Assembly: GCF_026914265.1 (NCBI RefSeq)
Contig: NC_069124.1
Location: 70,542,402 to 70,606,401, forward strand
Length of the DNA: 64,000 bases
Source: Mya arenaria
Taxonomy: Eukaryota; Mollusca; Bivalvia; Myida; Myidae
Direction: 5' to 3'
Made by a program: the position numbers and the translations under genes. The notes under the pieces were generated by a model. That model made no database searches, was not told the origin of the DNA, and saw only the letters and a program-made list of their open reading frames with translations. How positions within the stretch are numbered: position 1 is the stretch's first letter; each line of letters starts with the position of its first letter. This document shows positions 14,573-26,559 of this stretch, in pieces.

Positions 14573-14935
14573 GCCCCCCCCCACCCCCCGCTTTCGAAGA
14601 AAATGGGGGTATAATGCTTTACACATATCGGTCGGTCGGTCCGTCCTTCGGTAGACCAAAGTTTGTCCGAGTGATAACTCAACAGTTCCTGGACGTTTGG
14701 TCATCAAACTTGATATGAAGGCTGGGTCTGACCAGTAGATGACCCCTATTTATTATAGGGGTCATCGGGTGAAAGGTCAAGGTCACAGTGACCTTGAATG
14801 AAAGAAGGTGTCCGAGTGATAATTCGACACTGCCTGCAACCATGGCCGTCAAAATTGACTTGGGGGATGGGCCTGACCAGTAGATGACCTCTTTTAATTC
14901 TAGAGGTGATTGGGTCAAAGGTCAAGGTCATAACT
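14573..14935 (+). repeat. dispersed bivalve repeat with two internal ~145-bp copies
   Basis: It begins with a C-rich tract (14573-14590) and 'gctttcgaagaaaatggggg', then a GGTC/GTCC run (14629-14645), then two related copies starting GTCCGAGTGATAA (about 14666 and 14811). Each copy contains 'ctgaccagtagatgacc' and ends in 'aaaggtcaaggtca'. From memory this organisation and wording recur in many copies in bivalve genomes. It is non-coding, and the minus-strand ORFs across it are by-products. Confidence 0.75.
14780..14794. promoter_or_regulatory. perfect palindromic nuclear-receptor response element inside the repeat
   Basis: The sequence AGGTCA-CAG-TGACCT matches the consensus estrogen-response-element palindrome exactly. 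It directly abuts an upstream AGGTCA, forming TCAAGGTCA, the extended half-site bound by ERR/SF-1-type receptors. The motif is visible; whether any receptor binds here is unknown. Confidence 0.35.
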
Positions 14936-17109
14936 CATATTCATCATTCAAATTTCGTCATATTTACTTATTCCCTGCTGCAAAGAGGATACCTTTTTAT
15001 CTGCAAATATCAGTTGTCATCTGAACATGATTAAATACTGTACCTACTATCCGCACTCTTTGAATGGTCATAATCTTATAACTGCCTCAAAGCATCCAAT
15101 GTCAATGACAAATCATCTGTATATTTTATTCAATTTTCCAAGTAATCCTGACAATCTCCTTCCATATTGTCTTTATTGCCAACAGAGCATACAGTATGTA
15201 CACTCCTTGTATATCATAGTAATTCATCTACATATTCCATGTCACAAAGAAGAAACAGTACACGACTCAAACGTGTCAAATGGTACACAACACGACATAA
15301 CTAGTTTGCATTGATAAGGGCTTACAAACTAAAGGGATCTGTTTGGAAATATAATCATATTTCTAATCATCCATGCAACCACAACTTTATATTGATGCGC
15401 CCCGACCTTTGATTTGGTTGGTGATATTTGAACTCTTGACAAAATAGATATTTATCACATCCGTAATGGTCTTTTGTAAACTTACTTTTGTGTTGCAAAC
15501 CGGTATTGAAACAAAACTGCTTTCTTTTATAGTGCTAAACAGACTGTAAAAATGAACTGATAACCCTCACCATTTAAGAAGTATTTTGCCAACAAAGTTC
15601 ATTTACTGGGCGTTCCTGTATTTATTTACTTTTTTAAGGGTATCTCATTTCATTGTTATTTTATGCATGCTAAAACTCTCTTCTTTTGTCAGATGATCAG
15701 CAAAGCCGCCATATCTTGATTCACATGAATATTAAACGTCAGTTCGTGCATTTTTTATTTTAAAAGTCATTCAAGTTAGGCTTAATTCAAAAAAAAAATA
15801 TTTGTTTCATTCACTACGGCCGCCATCTTGGTTATTTTGGCCGATCATATGGATCGACTGATGGCGCATAGTTGATAGATAATTCGACCAAAATATTTGG
15901 TCGACATTTGGCTGATGAAACTAAGGTTGATCCATCTCAGAGTCTGTGTTGGTCGATTATTCATTTTTTGGGGAGTCGGGCCTGTTCAAGCTCTTGTCGT
16001 TATCAGTGAGGGAAAAGGTTGGGATATTTTCCATCTTAAAAGATTTTAAACTTCACATGTATTGATTTGTAAAATCGCTTCTTAAACAATCGAAATAATC
16101 AAAATAAACATAAGTTACAGTGATGAAACTTGCTTCAGCACTTATTTCAAAAATATGCAACGTAGATTAAAATCGACAATTGTTTAAACCATTTTGACAA
16201 TAATGAGTATTACTTAATTCATCCGATACTTTCTATCGTATGTGGTTTCCCAGCGGAGAACTTAGTGCAGACAATATGTATTAAAAATTTACAACTTGCA
16301 TATTTCTTGAATTTTGCTGAACATTGTTTTTATTTTATTTTTTTCATCGTGCAGACGAATTACCAGTAAAAACGTCTTGTTCAAATGGTCAAGTTAAAAT
16401 GAGTTACAGTTGTTGAATACGAAGTCAAGTTCGGGCATGCAACAATATCAGTACACGAGGAAACATTTATACGAAATGTTATTAGACCCAGAACATGCAA
16501 AATGATTTTTCCCCAAACGTTTCTAAGTTAAACAGCAACGGTTTAGTATTGTATTTGTTATTTTTAATTCATTTTTAAAACTCAGTTTTTAGACACACCA
16601 AACACAAACTTGAATTCCTAAATGGTTATCAATACATAGACATTGCATATATCTGAGATAATTTACAGACAAGCAACTGCATTCAACGGCAGAATAATGG
16701 TAGAATGCAAAACAGACATAAGAAAACTGCCTGACCTTGCAGGGCTTTTAGATAAATAATTATGACATTTGACTTCTTTCTCTTGTAGTTTGAATATTTA
16801 CATTGTGACATAAATACATTTGCAATAATCCAGTGCCGAATTTATATTTTGCTTATCGTTAATATATATTAAAATTATGTACTTGCTGTCATCGACTTAA
16901 GACTCTGTAAGTAACGTGATAGTGATAAAACAAATTAAAACGCAGCTGTCAATACTATCGATACTATCCCGTAATGCTAATACTGCAGGTGCTCGGTCTC
17001 GATTTTAAACGGGGTCTGGGTACAGTCGTGATTTCGTTTATAGGAAAACTGGTATATTTTAGCCAAGATTGACACTTTTATGAAAGATTAATGAAATTAA
17101 TAAGTACTA
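14936..17109. other. non-coding sequence downstream of the lectin family
   Basis: A 95-codon ORF at 15027-15314 has no recognisable domain. Small inverted motifs around TTGGTCGA/TCGACCAA occur at 15820-15960. Nothing else can be supported. Confidence 0.4.
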
Positions 17110-17232
17110 ATAATATTAATCGTCGTAGACTTCCAAGTCACCCCTTGGGCCATGGTAGCTGTTGAGGAAAGCGCAGGTGAAGCTGCCGATAACATTCGTG
17201 CACTTGCCACCTTTCAAGCAGTGACTGAACAA
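17110..17232 (-). pseudogene. decayed third EGF segment of copy A
   Basis: Directly after the stop of copy A, the same frame continues with an EGF-like pattern (HCLKGGKCTNVIGSFTC) that has lost its first cysteine context and ends at another stop near 17120. In copies B-D the lectin domain would follow the second EGF here; no lectin sequence is visible in copy A. It is a relic of a longer ancestral exon. Confidence 0.6.
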
Positions 17233-18340
17233 CTAAAAGCCGATGTGCACGTCACACCGTAGGCCGATGTAGCCGGCTGGGCAGGCGCAGATGAAGCTGA
17301 TGAATGCGTTCGTGCATATACCACCGTTCAAGCAGGGATTTGAGTCACATTCGTCAATGTCCTCGTCACATCGGGGGCCCTTGTAGCTGGTGTTGCAGGC
17401 GCAGTTGAAGCTACCGATGGCGTCCGTGCACGTACCGCCATTCAAGCAGGAGGAGGGCGTACAGTCATCATTTATATTCACGTACGTGTTCCAGTCCAGG
17501 GAAATCTACAACATGAATGAACATGTAAGCAAACCTAAGGAACAAGCCCAGTTGCCAAAATCTTGGTGCATTCTTGTCACACAAAAGGTCAAAGTGTTTT
17601 GTCCCAACAGAAGAACAAACATGATGTCCGCAACTTAACACACCGGATTAGTAATAGCTATAAGCTGGTATCAATACATAATTGGGTAGCATGTTAGAAC
17701 GGCAAGGATACTTACTTGTGATATCATATGGCATCAAACAAAGCAAAAAGAGTTTAGTATTTGTCTCAAATTACAACCTTAAGACTAAAGAGTTATACAT
17801 GATGAATACATCCTGTTTCCTTGAACATACACGAAGAAAAGAGAGACAAACTAATTGTTCATAATTAACATTCAATAAACTATTATAAAAACAAATGGTT
17901 TCCCCTTGCCCGCACCTGTTTATGTTTAGTTCCTCCAGTAAGGAATCATACGTTGTCTTATGTTAGAAAAATCACAATCCCCAACACCGCGTGGCAAAAA
18001 AATGATATTCATGGCAATGACACTAACATGCTCTCACCTGAAGTTCGGCCAATTGATTCCCAGTCAGATCATACTGCTTGACGTCACTGAGGCGACACTT
18101 GCGTGTTTGGCGGTTGTACGAGACAAGAAGACAGCCGTCTGACAACCGACATCTTGCGCTGCATTGGACCGATGATTCAGCGTCTGCCTCCTGGTAATAG
18201 CTGCTGTATTTGAAACTTGGAATGTTTTTGAATAGCTCCATATACGTTGTTGCTTGTACCAACTGTATTGATATAAGCAGAAGTGTTGTTTTTAAAATCA
18301 TACCAGAAATCGTTTTCAAGTATATTATGGTACAAGCCAT
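17233..18340 (-). CDS. copy A: secreted PAN/apple plus two-EGF protein, lectin domain lost
   Basis: Exon 1 is 18340-18038 and exon 2 is 17505-17233, separated by a 532-bp intron (CAG|GTGAGA donor, TGTAG|ATT acceptor, phase 0), giving about 191 residues. Residues 1-32 hold a hydrophobic signal peptide (core MILKTTLLLISIQLVQA). About 45-101 form a short PAN/apple-like domain with the pattern CSARC...GCLLVSYN...KCRLSD. After a linker with DWNTYVNI come two EGF domains with canonical six-cysteine spacing; the second starts DIDEC, a calcium-binding-type EGF signature. A stop after HIGF truncates the protein before the lectin domain. Exon 1 has exactly the length of those in C and D (303 nt). It may be a functional short paralog or an early pseudogene. 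Confidence 0.72.
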
Positions 18341-18378
18341 TGCGACTCACTGTTCCAAGTGCCACGATACCTATAAAG

Positions 18379-18409
18379 TCTAAACTCCTCCGATCTGTTT
18401 ATGTAAATA
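18379..18409 (-). promoter_or_regulatory. core promoter of copy A (degenerate TATA plus initiator)
   Basis: On the minus strand TATTTACATAAA (18409-18398) is followed about 30 bp later by GTTTAGAC, at the same relative positions as the clearer boxes of copies B-D. The TATA motif is the weakest of the four. The start codon lies about 40 bp further downstream. Confidence 0.45.
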
Positions 18410-18474
18410 TTGAAACTGATTTGAATGCAATAAATACGCCATATGCATTAACTTCGTTAACAAAAGAAGTTCAC

Positions 18475-18640
18475 GTTTGCAGTTTACAGTGGTTTAGGCA
18501 GATCGGTTCCTGAATTATAAATCAATCCAATTTTGATTTTCAAAACAAATATAATTAATCAATAAATGCTATGATTTCTGAAAAGGCTAAATTATTTAAT
18601 TTGCAAAAGCTTCCCGTACATTTGGAAATTTTTCAGAACA
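18475..18640 (-). repeat. conserved distal flank of the lectin family, copy A
   Basis: Read on the plus strand it starts gtttgcag, then acagtggttta, gatcggttcctg, a loosely conserved middle, taatcaataaatg, and ends near 18640. The same series of landmarks occurs upstream of B, D and E and at two orphan sites, so it is a duplicated upstream block and possibly contains regulatory sites. Confidence 0.6.
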
Positions 18641-20098
18641 GTTTTCAACCGACAAATTCTTTGTTTTATGAGCGCAATGTTTCGACTGGAATCTCGCTCA
18701 GACAGTTTTATTTATCAGAGAGTTTTGTAAAACTTAAACGTTTAATCGAACTGAGTTCATGCCTTTTTCTGCGAGTCAGGACAGAAAGCGTTTTCTTGCA
18801 ATAAATAACCATTGTAACAAATAAAGGCCCGTATAGTACGAATGTTTCCTCTGCTGTTCACTAAATTGGTAGGAAATGAGGTTATATATACATGTATGTT
18901 AATTTCTCAAAGTCCATATTCGGTGTACCTTTAGCCTTTTAGAACTGTACGCCCGTAAAAGTTACATATACAATTATACACCCACTAAGTCTTCACATTT
19001 TTATTTCTGAATGCGAGTTTTAGGCTCTTGCCATTGCGCAGGAATGTAAACTCATGTGTACGTCCCTGCCCTATAAGGGTATAAAACGACAGTTTATTGT
19101 TGTGGTGTTGTTGTTTTCAAAAACGCGTGTCAAATTGCATCTGAACGTAACGTCATTTCGGAAAAGACGTTTTGAAATTGCGTCTGTGTCCTGTGCGCTC
19201 TGATCTTTAAATTAGTGGTGAGAGCGAACTATTTGTAACTAAATATGTTTTTATTTCACTGATGATTCTCTTTAAATCACGTGAAAGCATATAATTTATA
19301 CAACAGAGAAACACATGTATTTGAATCACTTTGACAAGCATGTATATTAAATGACACAGCAAGCAAGATACTTTTATTTATACTGGGAGCAAAAAAATAT
19401 TGTTTGTCCAAGATATATGGAATATTATGAGTTACTTGCTTTAAGGCAATATGTATCACATTAAGAACTATTGTCTTAAGGTATCATATGGAAGGGTAAA
19501 AAAGGAAAGTGTTATATCTGCTTCTGTATTAAATGTCATGTGAACTTTGGACGTCTTGTGACCCAATATTATTTTGGTATCGTTTGAAGATTGTTTATGT
19601 CTAGGGAAAGAATATGTGAATATTGTTTGAAATATTGTTCACGTCCATTAAACAATTATTGTCACTCCAATGGACTACAATTGAGGGCATTTCAACGCAG
19701 AACAGAATGTTATGTCACCAATGGTTGTACATAACATAAACTCTAAAACAATTGAGTGTATGTTGGATGCTTTAAAATATATACATGTTGTTTGTAGTTG
19801 TATACCCATGTGACTCATTCTCTGCAATTGTCATCAGCATTTTAATAAATTGCCGAAAACATAATCATCTGTTCAAATTTTAAGACAACTAGTTTAAAAC
19901 AATGTGTTTAATGCAGCAGTCTTGTAGGGTTGTGTCTCTTGTTTGGTGTTGTTTTACTCTACGGGAATATACACATGGTGTGGTAACATGTTGGGCTTCT
20001 GTGATTGCATGTATGGTTATCAATGTTCAATTGCATTCTTGTATGGGTTTTCCAGGGTTTAATTTCTTACGTTGGCAATCGCACTCTATATAGTCATA
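18641..20098. other. intergenic between copies A and B
   Basis: No exon, repeat boundary or RNA gene is visible. ORFs at 18571-18804 and 19902-20093 are unsupported. This region is immediately 3' of copy B and would contain its 3' untranslated region; I could not place its end. Confidence 0.4.
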
Positions 20099-21640
20099 TT
20101 AAATATCAATCTGGCAGAGAAACTTATGGATGTTAGAACAACTCTCTCCATAAAACTGATACGAAAGCGAAGACACGTACGCCATACAGGAATCCATTAT
20201 CCCCGGTTCCTGTGTCGCCCAGTTAAAATCTACCGCACTTCCGTCGTGCCACTCAAACACGCCATTGCTGCTACTGTATCGTGCCGACAGAAAGACGGGA
20301 AACGTACTGCTGGACTGAGTGAAAGCCTTGAGGTTGTTCAGGTCAGACTCGTTCTTTACTGATCCCAGATGAGCAGCACTACCAAAACTAGTGCAATGCT
20401 GAGCTGCGGATAAGTAATCAGAGTACGCAACAAGTCCTTTAGAGTAGTATGAGTAAACGCGGAAACAAGTTAACTGCACCAGCTCCCATGTAGCAGGACA
20501 CTGACAGCGGGGTCCGACATTGTAACTGCTCGGACACTGACACGTGAATGACATCAGTCCGTCCACACAAACACCACCATTCAAGCAGGGATTGGACGCA
20601 CAGTGGTCGATATCTACGTCACACCTGTAGCCCATGTAGCCGGTTGGGCATGTGCAGATAAAGCTGCCGATGGCGTCCATGCACGTGCCGCCGTTCAAGC
20701 AGGTAGAGGATGTACAGTCGTCCTTTACGTTGACGTACGTAGTCCAGTCCGGGGAACTCTACAAATAGAAAACGATAGGGTTAAAAGTACTCCGTTTTGT
20801 CTAGGAAGATATATTTGATGTTTTTTCAGCTCCTTGATTCTACTCATACTCTTTAATTGTCAGACGTCTAACCTTAATGTTTTGATAACTTAATTGCACA
20901 TGATTTTATGATTTATGTCATTTAAATTACTTTTTTGTTTCATGAAGTCATTTAAGCATCACGGAATGAGGCCGTATTGTACTGTAGCAATATAAAAAAT
21001 AAGATTTACTATGATCTTATTAAGTTACCCAAATATGAGAAGTGTTAGTGATGTGTCTCAGTAGAAGATCAACAATGACAAAAGCACACACTACAATTCG
21101 TCTTCTTTGCTATTATAGCGATTGTATGTCTTCAAAACAATACTTTGTATTTTATAAAATGAAAGGTATAGCTTTAAGAAAGGCAATCGAAACACCAAGA
21201 TACTTCGACTTTTTTAAACCGTCCCAACATTTTTCAATGAATGTTTGACAAAACTAAGAAGTCTCATAGAAAGCAACATCAAGAAATCGGTATAAAATAA
21301 AGACGAACACATTCTGAAAACCTTCACATTGTAGTATATTCTTGCAATAAACATGTAACTAGGAATCAGGTATCGCCCTCACCTGCAGTTCTGCCAACTG
21401 ATTCCCGGTCAGATCATACTGAGGAGTGTCACTGAGGCGGCACTGGTGCGTCTGTCTGTTGTACGAGACAAGTAGGCAGCCGTCCGACAACCGACATCCG
21501 GCGCTGCAGTGAACCGGGGATTTAGCGTCTGTCTCACTGTAATAGCTGTTGTATTGGACACCACGAACATTCCAGAAAAGCTCCTCATTTTTCGCAGCAT
21601 GTACAACATTTATTAAATGAATTAGTAATATTTTAAACAT
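20099..21640 (-). CDS. copy B: secreted PAN-EGF-EGF-C-type lectin-like protein
   Basis: Exon 1 is 21640-21383 and exon 2 is 20758-20099, with a 624-bp phase-0 intron (CTGCAG|GTGAGG, TTTGTAG|AGTTCC); about 305 residues. Signal peptide about 1-16 (MFKILLIHLINVVHAA), then a PAN/apple-like domain to residue 86 (CSAGC, GCLLVSYN, QCRLSD). After a linker (SSPDWTTYV), EGF1 spans C101-C132 and EGF2 C139-C171, both with six cysteines. A long-form C-type lectin-like domain runs from C173 to the end (CPATWELV, AAQHC, FEWHDGS, NWATQEPG, FLCQ). The Ca-binding EPN/WND motifs are not present (EPG; FYGESC). An NES sequon may be glycosylated. The start is internal compared with copies A, C and D: an in-frame TAG lies 11 codons upstream, so about 14 residues before the signal peptide are lost. 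Likely a secreted recognition or adhesion protein. Confidence 0.82.
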
Positions 21641-21711
21641 TGTACCGGAAAGTATGCTAAAATCTCTTCGCTAAAAACCTTTTTCCTTTTAATCCCCTTT
21701 AATACTTCGAT

Positions 21712-21747
21712 ATCTAAACTATGCTGATTTTGTTTGTTTTATAAATA
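21712..21747 (-). promoter_or_regulatory. core promoter of copy B (TATA plus initiator)
   Basis: Minus-strand ATTTATAAAAC (near 21747-21737) is followed about 29 bp later by AGTTTAGATA. The segment between them (AAAATCAGCAT) is also shared with copies C and D, which supports a conserved core promoter rather than a chance TATA. Confidence 0.6.
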
Positions 21748-21820
21748 TTTAACAGATATTTTAACATTCAGCGATATGCGAATACTTAAAATGTTACACA
21801 GAAAATAACCAATTATTTTT

Positions 21821-21985
21821 GTTTGCAGTATTAAGTGGTTTAAAAAGATTGCTTCGTGAAAAATTATTTCGTTCGTTTGCGAATTAAAAAAGTATATAAT
21901 CAATTAAGGTCCATTATTTCTAAAATTGAATCAGAGTGTGATTAACAAAAGCTTTCCGAGAACATCAAACGTTTGAATGTATTCT
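21821..21985 (-). repeat. conserved distal flank of the lectin family, copy B
   Basis: Landmarks read on the plus strand: gtttgcag, ttaagtggttta, gattgcttcgtg, cgttcgtttgcgaattaaaa, atcaattaaggtccatt, and aaaagctttccgag also seen in copy A. It begins about 75 bp upstream of the TATA box. Confidence 0.65.
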
Positions 21986-24900
21986 AAAGAGTTGATAATT
22001 GAAATGTCGTGTTCGCTATAGGACCAATGTTTCACTGTTTCTAGGTTATGTTGCGCGTTCATATGCATTGTGTTTACAATAGAATATTTGTATTCATCTT
22101 CTATTTACATTTGCCTTTTTAAAGTGTCATGTTTAGTGCGTTTGTCTTTCATAAAGGCGATACTCGATGTATTCGGGACTCCCGCAATCTACGAGTTGTG
22201 CAACAACTCATAACAAATGTTATTTTTTATACTATACCAATTATCATGTTTTCATTAAATTCATAAATAATAATTATTCACTGCCTTTAGTAAAAGTGTT
22301 GCTTGTTTTGTTTGGTAAATAATTTTGTGCATAAAAGCTGTAAAGCACAATGTGATAATAAGTTCAAAGTTTCATAGCTGATAACAAATGCATAAAGACA
22401 TAGGACCATGAGCACCCATCATACATATACGATGTATGCTCATGCGCCTATATTGAAAACAAACACATACTGTAGTTACGAGAAACTACTGAGTTTCCTG
22501 TAAGTTTCATAAACTAACTTTTACTTTATATCATCCCCTAATTGGTTGTGTGTTTCTTTTTTGCATGTTTATGGTATATTTTGTCATTTAAACTCATCAC
22601 TGAGTAACTCATTTGATTATTTGAACTTTAATAAAAGAAAAACGTCCTTAAAAAGTGACTAGACAAAAGATGGTAAAAATTGTCAAAAACGTATGCGTAC
22701 AATTGATATCGTTGTACACAAGCTCATTGATTCTCACTTACTAATGTATCACATTGCATCGCCTACGAAACATATCTTTTATAAGTTTTTGCGTATTTTT
22801 AGATTTCAAAATCAACGGAGTGTATATACCCAGTTAGTTTTAAAAATAGCGTCGACATATTGATCGACACTCATTTAGAGTCTAGTCTCTTCTAACGCTA
22901 CGTTACGTCCTTGCAATGAAATAATAACTGTCATGTTCATGACGTACTATTTAGTTTCATGACGTCATTTGTAACACTGCACAAAGATACTTGTTGTGAC
23001 GTGTCATCAGCAGAACAGCCGTATTTCAGTGGGGTTGCGTATAGAAAACCGTATTTTGCGATACGTATTGCGTGTGGATTTATGATGGGTATAGAATAAA
23101 GACTGATATACGGTAGTTTCGAGTGCAATGCTGCGGTGTATCTATGGAAATCTATACCCGGATAACATTATTTGGGATGTGAAGTTTATAAATCGTGTAT
23201 AACAATGTTCTATTGTTATGCTATAAATGATGCGTTTGGATGTACATTCATTTAAGTGCAATTTTGTCAATGTTTGATTTAAATACTTAACAAACCTTAA
23301 GAAGTTAAGCTTATACCTAACCTGACCTGATTTCAAAGTTCTAATATAAAGACGATCGTTTACTTGGCAGTCTTCATACGTATGATGATATCCAAGCATA
23401 AATTGACAGACACTACAAGAATTGCACGTGATGCGCATGCGTTAATTGAAAATGCACGTATAACCACAATTGCTCTAATGGATCATTTGTATTTCCTGAC
23501 AAAACATTAATGAAGGCAGACCTTTAAAATGAAATAAAAGGTCAATCATGTTTAACTGACACAACAAGAGCGACGCAAGTGAATGCCAATACTAGGCCGC
23601 TTTATATGGAAGAGTATTGAAGCAAAAATTGCATATTGCTTACGGACTTACATCTTCCCTTATTGCATCCCTTTTTCGTCATCTGAGCATCTTTAGCGAT
23701 AAAAGTTATATTGGTCATGTTGATTGATGCTTTATCTATTCAGTTCATTTTCAAAGTTAATACCCAATTTCTGATATCTGTTAACTGTTGCATGGTACAT
23801 TTTTAGGAGTATACAAATCACTAAGAAACTTTACATTCCCCGAATGAATGAAGAGCACATGTAAGCAAACACTTTGAAACATGCCACAAAACAGAATGTA
23901 AGACAACTCTGTCGTTTGACACCAGCTGGCGCAAGTTCGGAAAGTTATACGGAATCTCTCGGTCCGGAAATAACTCAGTATAAAGCAGCCGGTTGCCATC
24001 CCGTATATAAAAACGTTGTTGTTTTTTAGAAAATAATAATAACCGACATTATAAGCGCAAGACCACCTGGTGTAATACTATGAAACACTCGTGTTATGAC
24101 ATATTGTATCATGCTTGCTATATTCGGCTATGCAGTATTCGTCCTGATGCTTGCTGACATTCGTCATTCATGTTGACTATTGGAAAACAAAGCAAGGGAA
24201 GAAAGTTAGTCAGGAAGTAAGCTATGAAGCTAGCTAGAGTAAAAAGTGAGCTAAAACAAGAATATTTAACTGACATTAATGAATAAATTAATATATGACT
24301 GACCCGAAAAACAGAAAACATACGCATGCACATTTATGCATAGGCAAACGTTGAATGCCACTTTAGACCAACCAAGATACAAGAAGGAACTTTCACGAAG
24401 CATAACAGTTGCCCAAATAACAATTTATGGTTGCAATAACGCAAGATGCAAAAGTAACAAGGCGAGATGAACAAGTCAGATAGCAAGATGTAAGTTTTGC
24501 TTTTATTCCCTTCCATGGGTTTCATCAGTTGGTCATTAGGCATAATCAAAATATTTACGCCAGTGTTTAGTTCATGCTAATTCTATACGCATTGACTTGC
24601 TATGGCAACATGTGTTTTTGCTTTCATATACATATCTGTTTATTTACATTTGGCCGATATTTGATGTCTACACACGCCGCCGCCGACGTCGCTATAATGC
24701 TATGTGAGAGGAACATGGCACAATCTAAAACTGATTTATAGATGGAACTCTTAACCATTTTATGCTGTTATTGGTTAGGAATTTATACTTCAAGAATGTC
24801 AATTTATGCAGATTTTGTTTTTTCATTAATTTTGATCAAATTATAAGGTTGAGTCGTCAATGTTTTCTCTTTATTACTTCTGAGTTCTTTGTAATTTATA

Positions 24901-26549
24901 AAATGAAATACCTTTTTGCAATTGCCAGTAACACATAGCTTACAACTAACTCCTGAAATTGTTCTTTAAAAAAAGTATTATGAACTTTATTTTAAAAAAT
25001 TAACATAAGTTTTCACTTGTTTTTCAGACGACTGTATAAACTAAGCGATATAGAACGGAACAAAAAGTGTTTCGTTTTAAACACACTAAACACAATACTA
25101 TAGGTACAAATTGATATTTTGTTTTCGGTGCATATAAACATGGCGTTCTGACAGAGAATAGGGCTTGTAAAGTAGACAGAAAACTGAATGAATAACTGAA
25201 ATAAAATGCAAGCGTATTTATGGAGTTTAACGATAATGTATTGGAAACTTGAGGATTAAGAGATGAGAAGAGAACAGAAAATGTATTGTTAACTTGAAAA
25301 CATATCAAATTATATTCTTTTTAGGCACATTTAAATTTGCAAATATGTTAAACTAAACAGAATGGGCGTCACTTATACCAAGACTATGAAATATTCACTT
25401 TGTTGATATGACAGGTTAAAAAATAAGCACTTAAAGTTGGGCATTGAGAAGCTTTATATACACAGAAAGATGCGTTATGTAGTATGCTTCTTTTCTGACA
25501 GCTTTTACATAGAGGGTCGTTGATGATAATAACTAGGTATTTATGTAATTATCATGTCTGTGATAAGGGTAATAAGGGGAATACTGTATTAGGCAAATGC
25601 TTGGTCATTCGACTATCAGACGGGAAAACATTTATTTCAAAATTGACAAATCTCGGGCTCTGGTATCTATATACACGGAACATTTGTTGTATACATCTTT
25701 TTAACCATGTCTCATGTATATTTTTCCTTTTAGTTTGGTATTGCAGTGCAAGTGATGTTTAGTCTTAGAGCGCTTGAAGCAGTAGTTCTAGACAATTTAC
25801 GACTGCTTTTTATCAGTGATTTTTTTCTATTTAAGATGTGTAAGAGAACCCTGGAGCCGGTTGCTTGAGCTAGTACAGCTGGAATATGAATGCATTTCAA
25901 ATAAGATAGACATTTAAAATTGATTTAAGTCCTGTTACAAATCGACCATGGAGAGTCATTTGTCCTACTTAAAAGGTGTTGAATTATTTTTTCTCTGACA
26001 CGTTGTCTTTAAAGAGCCAAAAACAGAAGGATGTTATTGTCACATTTGTTTAGCCGAAGATTATAGTCATTTGTCTGTTAAGATTTTCTTGATATGCTTT
26101 GTCCAATTTGAACGTGTTTCAATATATTGTAGCATTATATCATATACCGCGTTCAGATATGTGACCAAAACCGTATCATATGAATGATACCATATGAATG
26201 AAAATCAAGCCTACCAGTCTCGGCATAAACACAATTGTATTGTGTTGTTGCGCTGACACTAAACACATTTTAGTATAAAGCGTATAGAAGCGTTCTATGG
26301 TCATCCTTTTGCAGGCGTCCCAGATTTTAGATTGTCTTTATTGACCTTTAATGTTGTATCTGTTACAATACTCACTAAGTATAAATAAACTTAGTTGGTA
26401 TTCTTCTGTCGACTTAGTAAATACAGAGTATATAAGCAGGGTTTGTATTACCATGGCTGTACCAAATTCTTTTAGCACCTTGTAAACGTAAAACCGAATT
26501 AGGTAATCGACGTACATGGAGAATGAAAATGGCGAGTTGCATTCCCCTT
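21986..26549. other. long intergenic stretch between copies B and C
   Basis: No convincing exons on either strand. A TGACGTCA (CRE-type) octamer occurs near 22960. ORFs at 23142-23438 and 25024-25308 are AT-rich and without domains. Direct words such as 'gcaagatg' recur at 24440-24490 but form no clean repeat. Confidence 0.4.
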
Positions 26550-26559
26550 GCCGTACACC

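Noticed and set aside
14679..14931. Minus-strand ORFs of 61-79 codons.
   Set aside because: They run through the dispersed non-coding repeat; their sequence is a by-product of the AGGTCA-rich units.
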